From: UBA4742 sp963734965
Lineage (GTDB): Bacteria; Actinomycetota; Acidimicrobiia; Acidimicrobiales; Acidimicrobilacustridaceae
DNA: 64,000 nucleotides
Reading direction: 5' to 3'
NCBI GenBank assembly: GCA_963734965.1
Contig: CAVTJK010000003.1
Coordinates: 744,001-808,000, forward strand
Below the pieces are notes generated by a model. The model ran no database searches. It was not told the DNA's origin and saw nothing but the letters and a program-made list of their open reading frames with translations. Positions 18,090 to 25,307 of this stretch are shown here, piece by piece. Both the position numbers and the translations under genes were made by a program. Positions within the stretch are counted from its first letter, which is position 1. Each line of letters starts with the position of its first letter.

Positions 18090-19206
18090 GCCCGACGTGC
18101 CGCTGTCTGACCGAGTGCTCATGGGCCCCGGCCCGTGCAACCCCTATCCCGAGGTGGCGGCGGCGTTCGCTCGGCCCCTGCTCGGTCACCTCGACCCGGA
18201 GTTCATCGGCCTGCTCGACGAGACCAACGACCGGCTGCGCCAGGTCTTCCGCACCGACAACGCCCTCACCTTCCCCGTGAGCGGCACGGGCTCGGCCGGC
18301 ATGGAGGCCGCCTTCGTCAACGTCGTCGCGCCGGGAGACCGGGTCGTGGTCGGCGTCAACGGCGTGTTCGGCGAGCGCATGTGCGACGTCGCCGAGCGCT
18401 GCGGCGCCGAGGTCACCCGCGTCGACGCCCCGTGGGGCCAGCCGCTCGATCCGCAGGCCCTGCTCGACGCCCACCCGGCGCCGGCGCTGATCGCCGCCGT
18501 GCACGCCGAGACCTCGACCGGCGTGCGCAACGACGTGGCGTGCCTCGGCCAGCAGCTGCGTCACCAGGACGCCGAGGCGCTGGTGCTGATCGACTGCGTC
18601 ACCTCGCTCGGTGGCATCCCGGTCGAGATCGACGCGTGGGGCGTCGACCTGGCTTACAGCGGCACCCAGAAGTGCCTCGGTGTGCCTCCGGGACTGGCGC
18701 CGCTGACCGCCGGCGAGCGGGCCGTCGCCCGCCTGGTCGAGCGGCCGCAGTCCTGGTACCTCGACCTCAACATGCTGGCCCGCTACGTGACCGGCGAGGG
18801 GGCCCGGGCCTATCACCACACCGCCCCGATCTCGATGATCTTCGCCCTGCACGCCGGGCTGGGCGCCGTGCTCGACGAGGGCCTCGAGGCGTCGTGGGCC
18901 CGTCACCGCCAGTGCGGCGAGGCCCTGCAGGCCGGTCTGGTCGCGCTCGGCTTCGAGCTCTTCGCGGCCGAAGGCCACCGGCTGCCCGAGCTGACGACGG
19001 CCTGGGTCCCGACCGACCGGCTGCCGAAGGGCATGGACGAGGCCGCCGTGCGCCGCCTGCTGCTCGATCGCTACGGCATCGAGATCGGCGGCGGGCTCGG
19101 CGAGTTCGCCGGCAAGGTGTGGCGCATCGGCTGCATGGGCCACACGGCGCGACTGGCCAACGTGGCCCTCCTGCTCGGCGCGCTCGGCGAGGTGCTGGGC
19201 GCGTGA
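18088..19206 (+). CDS. class V aminotransferase, alanine-glyoxylate aminotransferase family
   Basis: 372 residues of PLP fold type I: LMGPGPCNPYPEV at the start, FPVSGTGSAGMEAAFVNVVAPGDRVVV, CVTSLGGIPVEIDAWGVDLAYSGTQKCLGVPPGLAPL (Lys of SGTQKCLG is the Schiff-base residue) and WRIGCMGHTARLANV. It resembles alanine/serine-glyoxylate aminotransferases of photorespiratory-type glyoxylate metabolism; the exact donor is not readable. The start could be ATG 18088 or GTG 18097. Its TGA overlaps the GTG of the GNAT gene. Confidence 0.9.
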   Translation: MPDVPLSDRVLMGPGPCNPYPEVAAAFARPLLGHLDPEFIGLLDETNDRLRQVFRTDNALTFPVSGTGSAGMEAAFVNVVAPGDRVVVGVNGVFGERMCDVAERCGAEVTRVDAPWGQPLDPQALLDAHPAPALIAAVHAETSTGVRNDVACLGQQLRHQDAEALVLIDCVTSLGGIPVEIDAWGVDLAYSGTQKCLGVPPGLAPLTAGERAVARLVERPQSWYLDLNMLARYVTGEGARAYHHTAPISMIFALHAGLGAVLDEGLEASWARHRQCGEALQAGLVALGFELFAAEGHRLPELTTAWVPTDRLPKGMDEAAVRRLLLDRYGIEIGGGLGEFAGKVWRIGCMGHTARLANVALLLGALGEVLGA

Positions 19207-19793
19207 GTGCGCAGTTCGGGCGTCGCGTCGTGCTGCGTCCGTTGATCGTCTCGGACTTCGCGGCGTGGCGTGAGGTGCGCCGTCGCAACGACGAGTGGCT
19301 GACCAAGTGGGAGCCGTCGCGCATCCCCGGCCAGCCCGACGTGATCGAGGACAAGGACGCCTTCGCCGTGCGCTGCAGCGCTCGCCAGCGCGAGCGCCAG
19401 CTCGGCACGGGCTACGGGTTCGGCGTGTTCGTCGACGGCCAGTTCGGTGGCGAGATCAACCTGTCCTCGGTCCAGCGCGGTCCGTTCCAGAGCGCGTACG
19501 TCGGGTACTGGATCGACGAGAAGCTGGCCGGCAACGGCTACACGCCCGAGTCGTTGATCGTCCTGTGCCGGTACGTGTTCGACGAGCTGCGCCTGCACCG
19601 GCTGCAGATCGCCATCATCCCCCGCAACATGGCCAGCCGCCGGGTCGTCGAGAAGCTCGAGATCCGTGAGGAGGGGACGGCCCGCCGCTACCTCGAGATC
19701 AACGGCATCTGGGAGGACCACATCCGCTACGCCATCACCGTCGAGGACTGGCTCGACCGCCGCGAGCAGCTCCTCACCGACTGGGTGCTCTAG
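19203..19793 (+). CDS. GNAT acetyltransferase, RimJ/RimL type
   Basis: 196 residues: VVLRPLIVSDFAAWREVRRRNDEWLTKWEP, GVFVDGQFGGEINLSSVQRGPFQSAYVGYWIDEKLAGNGYTPESL (acetyl-CoA loop) and RLQIAIIPRNMASRRVVEKLEIREEGTARRYLEINGIWEDHIRYAI. This matches the ribosomal-protein-alanine N-acetyltransferase subfamily that modifies protein N-termini; the target is unknown. It is translationally coupled to the aminotransferase (GTGA). It converges with the crotonase gene, with structured intergenic DNA between them. Confidence 0.92.
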   Translation: MSAQFGRRVVLRPLIVSDFAAWREVRRRNDEWLTKWEPSRIPGQPDVIEDKDAFAVRCSARQRERQLGTGYGFGVFVDGQFGGEINLSSVQRGPFQSAYVGYWIDEKLAGNGYTPESLIVLCRYVFDELRLHRLQIAIIPRNMASRRVVEKLEIREEGTARRYLEINGIWEDHIRYAITVEDWLDRREQLLTDWVL

Positions 19794-19852
19794 CCAGGCT
19801 GGGTGGGTGGCCACCGTGACGGTGGTCAGCGACCCACGGTGGCGGCCGGGCC

Positions 19853-19899
19853 CACGATCGCGAGTTGAGTACCTCAGCGGTACACACGTCGCGATCGTG
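19853..19899. terminator. symmetric double-stem hairpin between convergent genes
   Basis: Outer arms CACGATCGCGA (19853-19863) and TCGCGATCGTG (19889-19899) are perfect 11-bp complements. Inside them, after 5-nt spacers on both sides, GTACC (19869-19873) pairs with GGTAC (19879-19883) around a 5-nt loop. A smaller stem CCACCG/CGGTGG lies at about 19811-19825. The position between two converging genes fits a bidirectional terminator. There is no T-tract. Confidence 0.4.
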
Positions 19900-19934
19900 A
19901 CGCGACGAGCGCGACGCCGGCGGCCAGGAGGGGG

Positions 19935-20687
19935 TCAGCGGCTGGAGATGCGGGCCTGCAGGGCGGCCAGGCGTTCGGCGAACTCGGGCTGGTCCATCGA
20001 CCAGAGCTGCACGTCGAGCTCGAGGTCGACGGCCGCGTCGTGGTCGCCCGTCGAGGCGACCGCGCCCAACGTCGCCTTGGTGCGCCGCACCAGCTCGCGG
20101 GGCGCGGCCGCCGCCCGCCCCGCCATCTCGAGGGCGACCTCGCGCAGCACGGCGTCGTCGACGCAGCGCCACACCAGTCCGATGCGCTCGGCGTCGGCTC
20201 CATCGACGACCTCGCCGAACACGACCATGGCCGAGGCGGCGGCCGAGCCGACGGCGCGCTGCAGCATCCAGGTGTGACCGCCGCCAGGATGGATCCCGAG
20301 CTGCAGGAAGCGGGTGTCGAAGCGCGCCGACGTCCCGGCCAGGCGCACATCGCAGGCCAGGGCCAGGTTCATGCCGGCGCCGACGGCGGCCCCGTTGACG
20401 GCGGCGATGGTCGGCAGCGGTGAGCGGGCCATTCGCAGGAAGCCCTCGTAGATCTCCCGCAGCCCCTCGCGTCGCGACGAGCCGAGGTGGGAGAGGTCGG
20501 CGCCCGCGCAGAACGCCGGCGGCGCGCCGGTCACGACGACCGCGCCCACATCCGGGTCCGCTTCGAGGGCGTCGAAGGCCCCGACGATCTCGGCCACCAT
20601 GGCGGCGTTGAGGGCGTTGCGGTGGTCCGGGTCGTCGAGGGTCACCACGGCGACGCCCTCGATCACCTCGGTGTGAGCAAAGGCCAT
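19935..20687 (-). CDS. enoyl-CoA hydratase/isomerase (crotonase) family, atypical active site
   Basis: 250 residues with the crotonase fold: VVTLDDPDHRNALNAAMVAEI, PAFCAGADLSHLG (oxyanion segment) and AAVNGAAVGAGMNLALACDVRLA. Both catalytic Glu positions of enoyl-CoA hydratase look replaced: GAGMNLALACD has Asn where GGGCELAMMCD has Glu, and RFLQLGIHPGGG has Gln before LG. It is therefore likely another crotonase activity (isomerase, hydrolase or lyase) and not a simple hydratase. It starts 4 nt after the epimerase stop. Confidence 0.88.
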   Translation of the reverse strand: MAFAHTEVIEGVAVVTLDDPDHRNALNAAMVAEIVGAFDALEADPDVGAVVVTGAPPAFCAGADLSHLGSSRREGLREIYEGFLRMARSPLPTIAAVNGAAVGAGMNLALACDVRLAGTSARFDTRFLQLGIHPGGGHTWMLQRAVGSAAASAMVVFGEVVDGADAERIGLVWRCVDDAVLREVALEMAGRAAAAPRELVRRTKATLGAVASTGDHDAAVDLELDVQLWSMDQPEFAERLAALQARISSR

Positions 20688-20691
20688 GCCG

Positions 20692-21733
20692 TCAGCTTCC
20701 CTCGCGGACCACGGCCGGCGAGTGACGGAAGAACTGCTCGACGTCGCGCTCGTAGGTGTAGCTGGGCGTGCTCGATCCGACGGTCTGGCGCAGCCGCACG
20801 GACTCGATGAAGGCCTTGACCGCGCCGGCCGACGTGTACTGGTACTGGAACCCCGCCTCCTTGAGCCGGCGGTTGTCCATGCCTCTCCCGTAGCGCAGCA
20901 GGTCGAGCAGCTCGGGCGGCAGGGGCACGCCGATCCGGTTGAGCGGCCAGGTGGCCAGGCGGGTGCCGACCGGCGGCATCGGCACCGTGCGCTTGCCGCA
21001 CAGCTTGGCCACCTCGCTCCACGGCAGCAGCCCGTCGCCGGCCACGTTGAAGATGCCGGCCCGGTCGTGGTCGAGCACGAACAGGATGGACCGCATGACG
21101 TCGTCCTCGTGCACGAACTGGAACCGGGGATCGAAGCCGAAGATCGACGGCACGACCGGCAGCTCGAGGGCCCGGCTGATCGGGGTGACGATGTCGGTCC
21201 CGAGCACGTTGGCGAACCGCATCAGCGACACCTTGACGTGCGGGTTGTCCTCGGCGAAGTCGCGCACGTAGCCCTCGACGCTCTCGAGGCTGTGCTCGAC
21301 CCGGTTGCGGGCCGGTTGGCTGCGCGGCGTCGTCTCGCTGAACCAGACCGGGTCCTCCTTGGCCGTGCCGTACACGTAGCTCGACGACTTGACGACGACC
21401 TCGCGCACGGTGCTACCGGGCGCCGACGCCGCCGCGAACAGGTTCATGGTGCCGATGACGTTGATCTCGTGCATCTGGTTGGGTCGCACCGAGGTCGAGT
21501 CGACGATCAGGAAGGTGTGGATGATCGTGTCGACGCTGGGTGGCCTGCACGATGCGGCTGAGGATCGAGTAGTTCTCGTCGCTGCGGACGTACTCGGTGC
21601 GCTCGAGCTCGATGGTCGGCTCCTGGGCGTCGAGGCCGACGATGACGTCGACCGAGTCGTCCTGTTCGAGCGCCTTGGCCACGAGCCCGCCCCAGAACGA
21701 CGCCAACCCCGTGATGAGCACGCGACGACCCAT
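20692..21733 (-). CDS. NAD-dependent epimerase/dehydratase (extended SDR), one frameshift
   Basis: The reconstructed protein starts MGRRVLITGLASFWGGLVAKALEQDD (Rossmann nucleotide loop), breaks near 21543, and resumes as SVDTIIHTFLIVDSTSVRPNQMHEINVIGTMNLFAAASAPG, SSSYVYGTAKEDPVWF, MRFANVLGTDIVTPISRAL and FQFVHEDDVMRSILFVLDHDRAGIFNVAGDG. Removing one C from a CCC run restores the frame. The SSSYVYG segment carries the active-site Tyr region. It is followed downstream by the crotonase and preceded by the acyltransferase on the same strand, a pairing common in Actinobacteria for envelope-lipid or sugar work. The substrate is unknown. Confidence 0.85.
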
Positions 21734-21744
21734 GCCGCCCGACC

Positions 21745-22677
21745 TCACCCGAACCAGACGGACTTGCGGGCGCGCAGCATGTCGTAGAGCGCCGCCTGGA
21801 TCCGGTCCCGGATGTGCTCGGACTGTCCATGATGCGGCTCTTCGAGTAGCGCTCCTGGTCGGGCGGGACGTCGAAGTGGATCGGCGGCAGCACCTGGAGC
21901 TTGAACTTGGCCGGGAAGTAGGCGACCGTCCCGAGCAGGGGCCCGAACACCATCTGGTTGGCGGTGATGGGGAAGTAGGGGAGGCGAGCGGCCTGGCCAG
22001 GGTCGGACTTCCACACGATCGGCATCGACTCCTCGGCGCCGACCACGGCGATGGGGATGACGGGCACACCGGCCCGCATGGCGATCTCGACGAAGCCGCC
22101 CCGACCGAACCGGCGCAGCTGGTAGCGCTCGCCGTCCGACTTGCCCGGCCCCTTGGTGCCCTCGGGGAACACGAGCACGAGCTGTTGCTGCTCGCGCAGC
22201 AGCCGGTAGGCGTTGTCGGGATGGGCGACGACGCCGCCGAGGCGGCTCCAGTAGGTGCCGATGACGGGCATCGTCTTGAAGATGTGGTCGGCCAAGCCGT
22301 AGCAGGGGCGGTCGAGCTCGGTCTCGATGCCGTGCATGATCACCGGCGCGTCGCTCGGGATGGCCGCCGGCGTGGTTGGCGACGAGCAGCGCCCCGCCGT
22401 GGGCCGGGATGTGCTCGAGGCCGTCCCAGGTCGCCCGGAACCACTTCGAGTAGACGGGGTCGTAGACGGCGCGGGCCAGCTTGCGCATCCGCTCGGACCG
22501 GCCCCACTCGTCGACGTCGCTCAGCCGGGGATCGTCGGGCTCGTCGCGGCGGTGGACCGGTTCGCGTCGTCGCCGCGGACCGGCAGCAGCGACACGTTGG
22601 ACGGCTCGAGCTCGGGCTCCGTCGAGCGATCGCGGCGCCGGCGGCCCGAAGGGGTCATCCGTGCGCCGCGAGGTCAT
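21745..22677 (-). CDS. lysophospholipid acyltransferase (PlsC-like), two frameshifts
   Basis: About 310 residues. The frame near the start carries DEWGRSERMRKLARAVYDPVYSKWFRATWDGLEHIPAHGGALLVANHAG (acyltransferase motif I). After an extra G near 22370 it continues PSDAPVIMHGIETELDRPCYGLADHIF, VLVFPEGTKGPGKSDGERY (motif III) and VPVIPIAVVGAEESMPIVWKS. Near 21830 a missing base shifts it back to SEHIRDRIQAALYDMLRARKSVWFG. It transfers acyl chains to lysophosphatidic acid or a related lipid at the inner membrane face. TAGCAT lies 5 nt before the ATG, so the transcript may be leaderless. Confidence 0.85.
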   Translation of the reverse strand: MTSRRTDDPFGPPAPRSLDGARARAVQRVAAAGPRRRREPVHRRDEPDDPRLSDVDEWGRSERMRKLARAVYDPVYSKWFRATWDGLEHIPAHGGALLVANHAGGHPERRAGDHARHRDRARPPLLRLGRPHLQDDARHRHLLEPPRRRRRPSRQRLPAAARAATARARVPRGHQGAGQVGRRALPAAPVRSGRLRRDRHAGRCARHPHRRGRRRGVDADRVEVRPWPGRSPPLLPHHRQPDGVRAPARDGRLLPGQVQAPGAAADPLRRPARPGALLEEPHHGQSEHIRDRIQAALYDMLRARKSVWFG

Positions 22678-22685
22678 GAGGCATG

Positions 22686-23782
22686 CTACGAGGTGGATGC
22701 CACCCGGGGCGATGGCGTCCGCCCGCCGTCGGGCCGCGTCCAGTCGACCGCCAGGCCAGCACGAGGCCGGGCAGCGCCATGGCCGCCACCCGGGCCAGGT
22801 TCAGCGGGCGCTCGGCCACGCCGTGTTCGAGCCGACCAGGATCGCCGCGTCGAACAGGAGCCACAGGCTGACCTCGGGCAGCGACCGCGCAGCTGCCAGG
22901 CCGCGGCCAGCGACGCGACCAGCAGGATCGCAGCCCGAGCTCGCGACGAGGCCGAGGTCAGGCCCGAGCTGCAACCAGCGCGCGGAACGGCCAGGTGAAC
23001 TGGCTCTGGCCGTCGCCCATGAGCACGCGTCGAACCCGGTGCCCGCGCTCGACGGCAGCCAGACCGTGATGATGACCGCCCACGCCGCCCAGATACGCGG
23101 GCGGGACCAGCAGCCACAGGCGCTGCCGGCGCGTTGCCCACGATGAAGCAGGCGGCCGCGACCACCAGGGTGGTCTCCGGGTCAGCGCGGCCAGGGTGAG
23201 CAGCACGACCGCGGTCACGATCGATCGCCGCCACGTCACGACGGCCCACAGCGCGAGCGCGAAGGCGAGCCCGTCGCCGAGGCTCCCCTGCAGGCTCTCG
23301 ACGAGCGCCGGGCGAGATGCCCGACCAGCGACGCCCGACCCACGGCGACCCGCCGAGGCGCGCGGCCAGGCGACCGAGGGCGATGGCGGCCGACGCCGAT
23401 GGCGAGCGAGGTTGAGGCCGAACATCGCCCACACCAGCGGCGCGCCCGGGGGAACGGCGACACCAGCAGCGGGAACAGGATCCGGCGGAAGCGGTAGCGG
23501 ATGTGGTCGACGTAGGGGATGGCGTCGCGAGGCGTGGGGGAAGGTGCCGGCGACGACGTAGAACTGCTGGCCGTCGTGGCCGAAGTCCGGCACGAGGACC
23601 GGGTGGGCGAAGTCACGCTCGACGAAGGGCCGCGAGGCGGAGTACCTGGCCGACGCGCAGGAACACCGTCACGTTCCCGTGGTGCGAGCTGAGCTGGGGC
23701 AGGACCAGCACGGCGGCGAGCGCCATCGCCCCGAGCGCGACGAGCAGGTCGCGTCGCCACCGACCCGCCGCGTCGACGCCAC
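22686..23782 (-). pseudogene. polytopic membrane protein, glycosyltransferase-39-like; many frameshifts
   Basis: Pieces in all three minus frames join into one membrane protein: RRDLLVALGAMALAAVLVLPQL, VPDFGHDGQQFYVVAGTFPHA, YVDHIRYRFRRILFPLLVSPF, LVWAMFGLNLA, ALGRLAARLGGSPWVG, SLQGSLGDGLAFALALWAVVTWRRSIVTAVVLLTLAALTR and LAAAWQLR. The layout (first helix, DGQQFY loop, then many helices) resembles membrane glycosyltransferases and related mannosyltransferase-like proteins; that is a weak assignment. The GTG at 23782 abuts the nuclease stop. At least six one-base shifts occur in 1.1 kb, so it is either badly sequenced or decayed. Confidence 0.6.
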
Positions 23783-24763
23783 CTACCAGTCGTCCCCGTC
23801 GTCGGTCCAGCTCGGCGTCGTCGTCGTCCTCGCGCAGGTGGGCCCGGCCCTCGTCGCACGACGTGAGCAGGCCGCACCAGCGACAGGCCCGGGACGGTCG
23901 CTTGCGGGCCACCTCGGGTCGGCGTCCAGCTCGGCGATGCGGATGACCCCGTCGATCGTGCGGGCCACCGCCGCCTCGAGCAGGTCGACCGTCACCGACT
24001 CGGGGTGGGGCTGGCCGGAATCGAGGTAGTAGCGTGGCCACGAGCCGGGGCGGGGTCCCGATCTTGAGGGTGTCGAGCAGGGCGTAGAAGCGCATCTCGT
24101 CGACGTGGGTCGGGCGAGAACCCGCCGGTCTTGAAGTCGACGATGACCTTGCCGGCGGTTGATGCCCTGGGCCGCCCCGAGCGAGAGGTCGTACTTGCCC
24201 GGCCAGGCATGATCCGACCGTCGAACAGCTCGACCCGCAGCCGACCTTCGAGCGTCGGCCGCCACTCGGGACTTGAGCGGCGGGAAGCACTCGAAGAAGG
24301 TCGTGACCCGCTCGACCGCCTCGCCGGTGCAGCTCGGCCCGGTCGGCGTCGGCGCAGGTGCGCAGCCAGTCGGACAGGCTGTCGCTGCCCTCGGCGCCGC
24401 TTGGCCAGCGTCTCGGCGACCAGGTCGGCCGGCACCGGCTCGCCCTTCCACCACACGCCCATCTCGATGGCCTGGTGGGCGATCGAGCCGCGGGCCTTCG
24501 GGACCGACCAGGTCGAACGTCTCGTCGCGCTCGGCCAGGTAGCGCGCCTCGCATCCGTGGACCTGCGACAGCGCGTGCTTGTTGACGAACGAGCTGCTCG
24601 TCGTCGGCCAGTCCGGAAGCCACCGGCGGCCAGCGCTCGCTCGAGCTCGAGTCGCAGCTCGGCGCCCAGGTCGGCGTCGAAGGTCGGCCGCTCGTCGTCG
24701 CTCGCGCCCGAGCAGGTCGAGCATCTGGCGCTGCGCCGGATTGAGCTCGGGTTCGGCCTCCAC
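23783..24763 (-). pseudogene. RecB-like PD-(D/E)XK nuclease with Fe-S cysteines; many frameshifts
   Basis: The start is GTG 24763 (MEAEPELNPAQRQMLDLLGR). Reassembled segments are FVNKHALSQVHGCEARYLAERDE (first Cys), EMGVWWKGEPVPADLVAETLAKR, GKVIVDFKTGG (the D-x-K of the nuclease), MRFYALLDTLKIGTPPRLVATYYLDSG and CRWCGLLTSC (C-x2-C-x5-C). One early Cys plus the C-terminal triplet is the 4Fe-4S pattern of AddB/RecB-type nucleases. It probably has a role in DNA repair. About seven single-base shifts break it; the first and last segments are in the same frame, so the repaired length is near 326 residues. Confidence 0.75.
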
Positions 24764-24784
24764 GGAATCGCACCCTATGGCCCC

Positions 24785-24864
24785 GGCGGCGGAACAGCGG
24801 GGAGCCGCTCGCGTGATGAGACCCTGATGGCGAAGCGTCCGCAGGGAGGCTCGCCGACCGGAGG
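24785..24864. repeat. dispersed 80-bp intergenic repeat, copy 1
   Basis: This stretch aligns over its length with 44620-44700: GGCGGCGGAAC, AGCCGCTC, GATGGCGAAGCG and GGGAGGCTC are shared in the same order and spacing. It lies in the 142-base gap between the divergent nuclease gene and the small hypothetical gene. Confidence 0.7.
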
Positions 24865-24905
24865 GCCGATGAAGGTGTCACACCCCCTCGCCATGATGGA
24901 CGGCG

Positions 24906-25217
24906 ATGGAAGCCACGTCGCTGCGATTCGCATCCGCCGCCCGCACCTTGGGTCACGCCGCCCGCCGGCGCGGGCTCGATGTCCCGGGCTTTCGCAGCCC
25001 GCCGCGCCTGGCGGGGGCCGAGCGCACGTTGCGGCGCCGCCCCGACGGGGGCGCGACCGTCGCCATCCGCATCCGTGGTCGTCCGTGGGTCGCCGTGCTG
25101 GCCGACATGATCGAGGGGGTGATCGTGGCCAACGAGCTGAGCGGGGCCGACGCCACCAGGGCCCGCACCGCCCTGTGGGCCGCCCTCGAACAGACCGACG
25201 AGCTCCGCGCCGCCTGA
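24906..25217 (+). CDS. small hypothetical protein
   Basis: 103 residues, basic N-terminal half (TLGHAARRRGLDVPGFRSPPRLAGAERTLRRRPDGG), then IAIR-type strand (ATVAIRIRGRPWVAVLADMIEGVIVANEL) and a helical end (DATRARTALWAALEQTDEL). I do not recognise the family. Coding is supported by codon-position GC bias by eye and by a clean frame in a region where the preceding genes are broken. The ATG at 24906 lies just inside the divergent region with the nuclease, next to an 80-bp dispersed repeat. A possible role in nucleic-acid binding is only suggested by its charge. Confidence 0.65.
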   Translation: MEATSLRFASAARTLGHAARRRGLDVPGFRSPPRLAGAERTLRRRPDGGATVAIRIRGRPWVAVLADMIEGVIVANELSGADATRARTALWAALEQTDELRAA

Positions 25218-25307
25218 CGCCGTTGGGATCGAGCCCCTGTCACCGGATCATCGAGACCGGACCTCGGGCTAGCTTCGCTGGGCTGGCCGGCCCAGGAGGG
25301 AAGGGCG

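Noticed and set aside
23783..24763. Cas4 or other CRISPR/defence nuclease from the Fe-S RecB-like motif
   Set aside because: No cas or restriction partners nearby; length and neighbours fit a housekeeping RecB-type nuclease.
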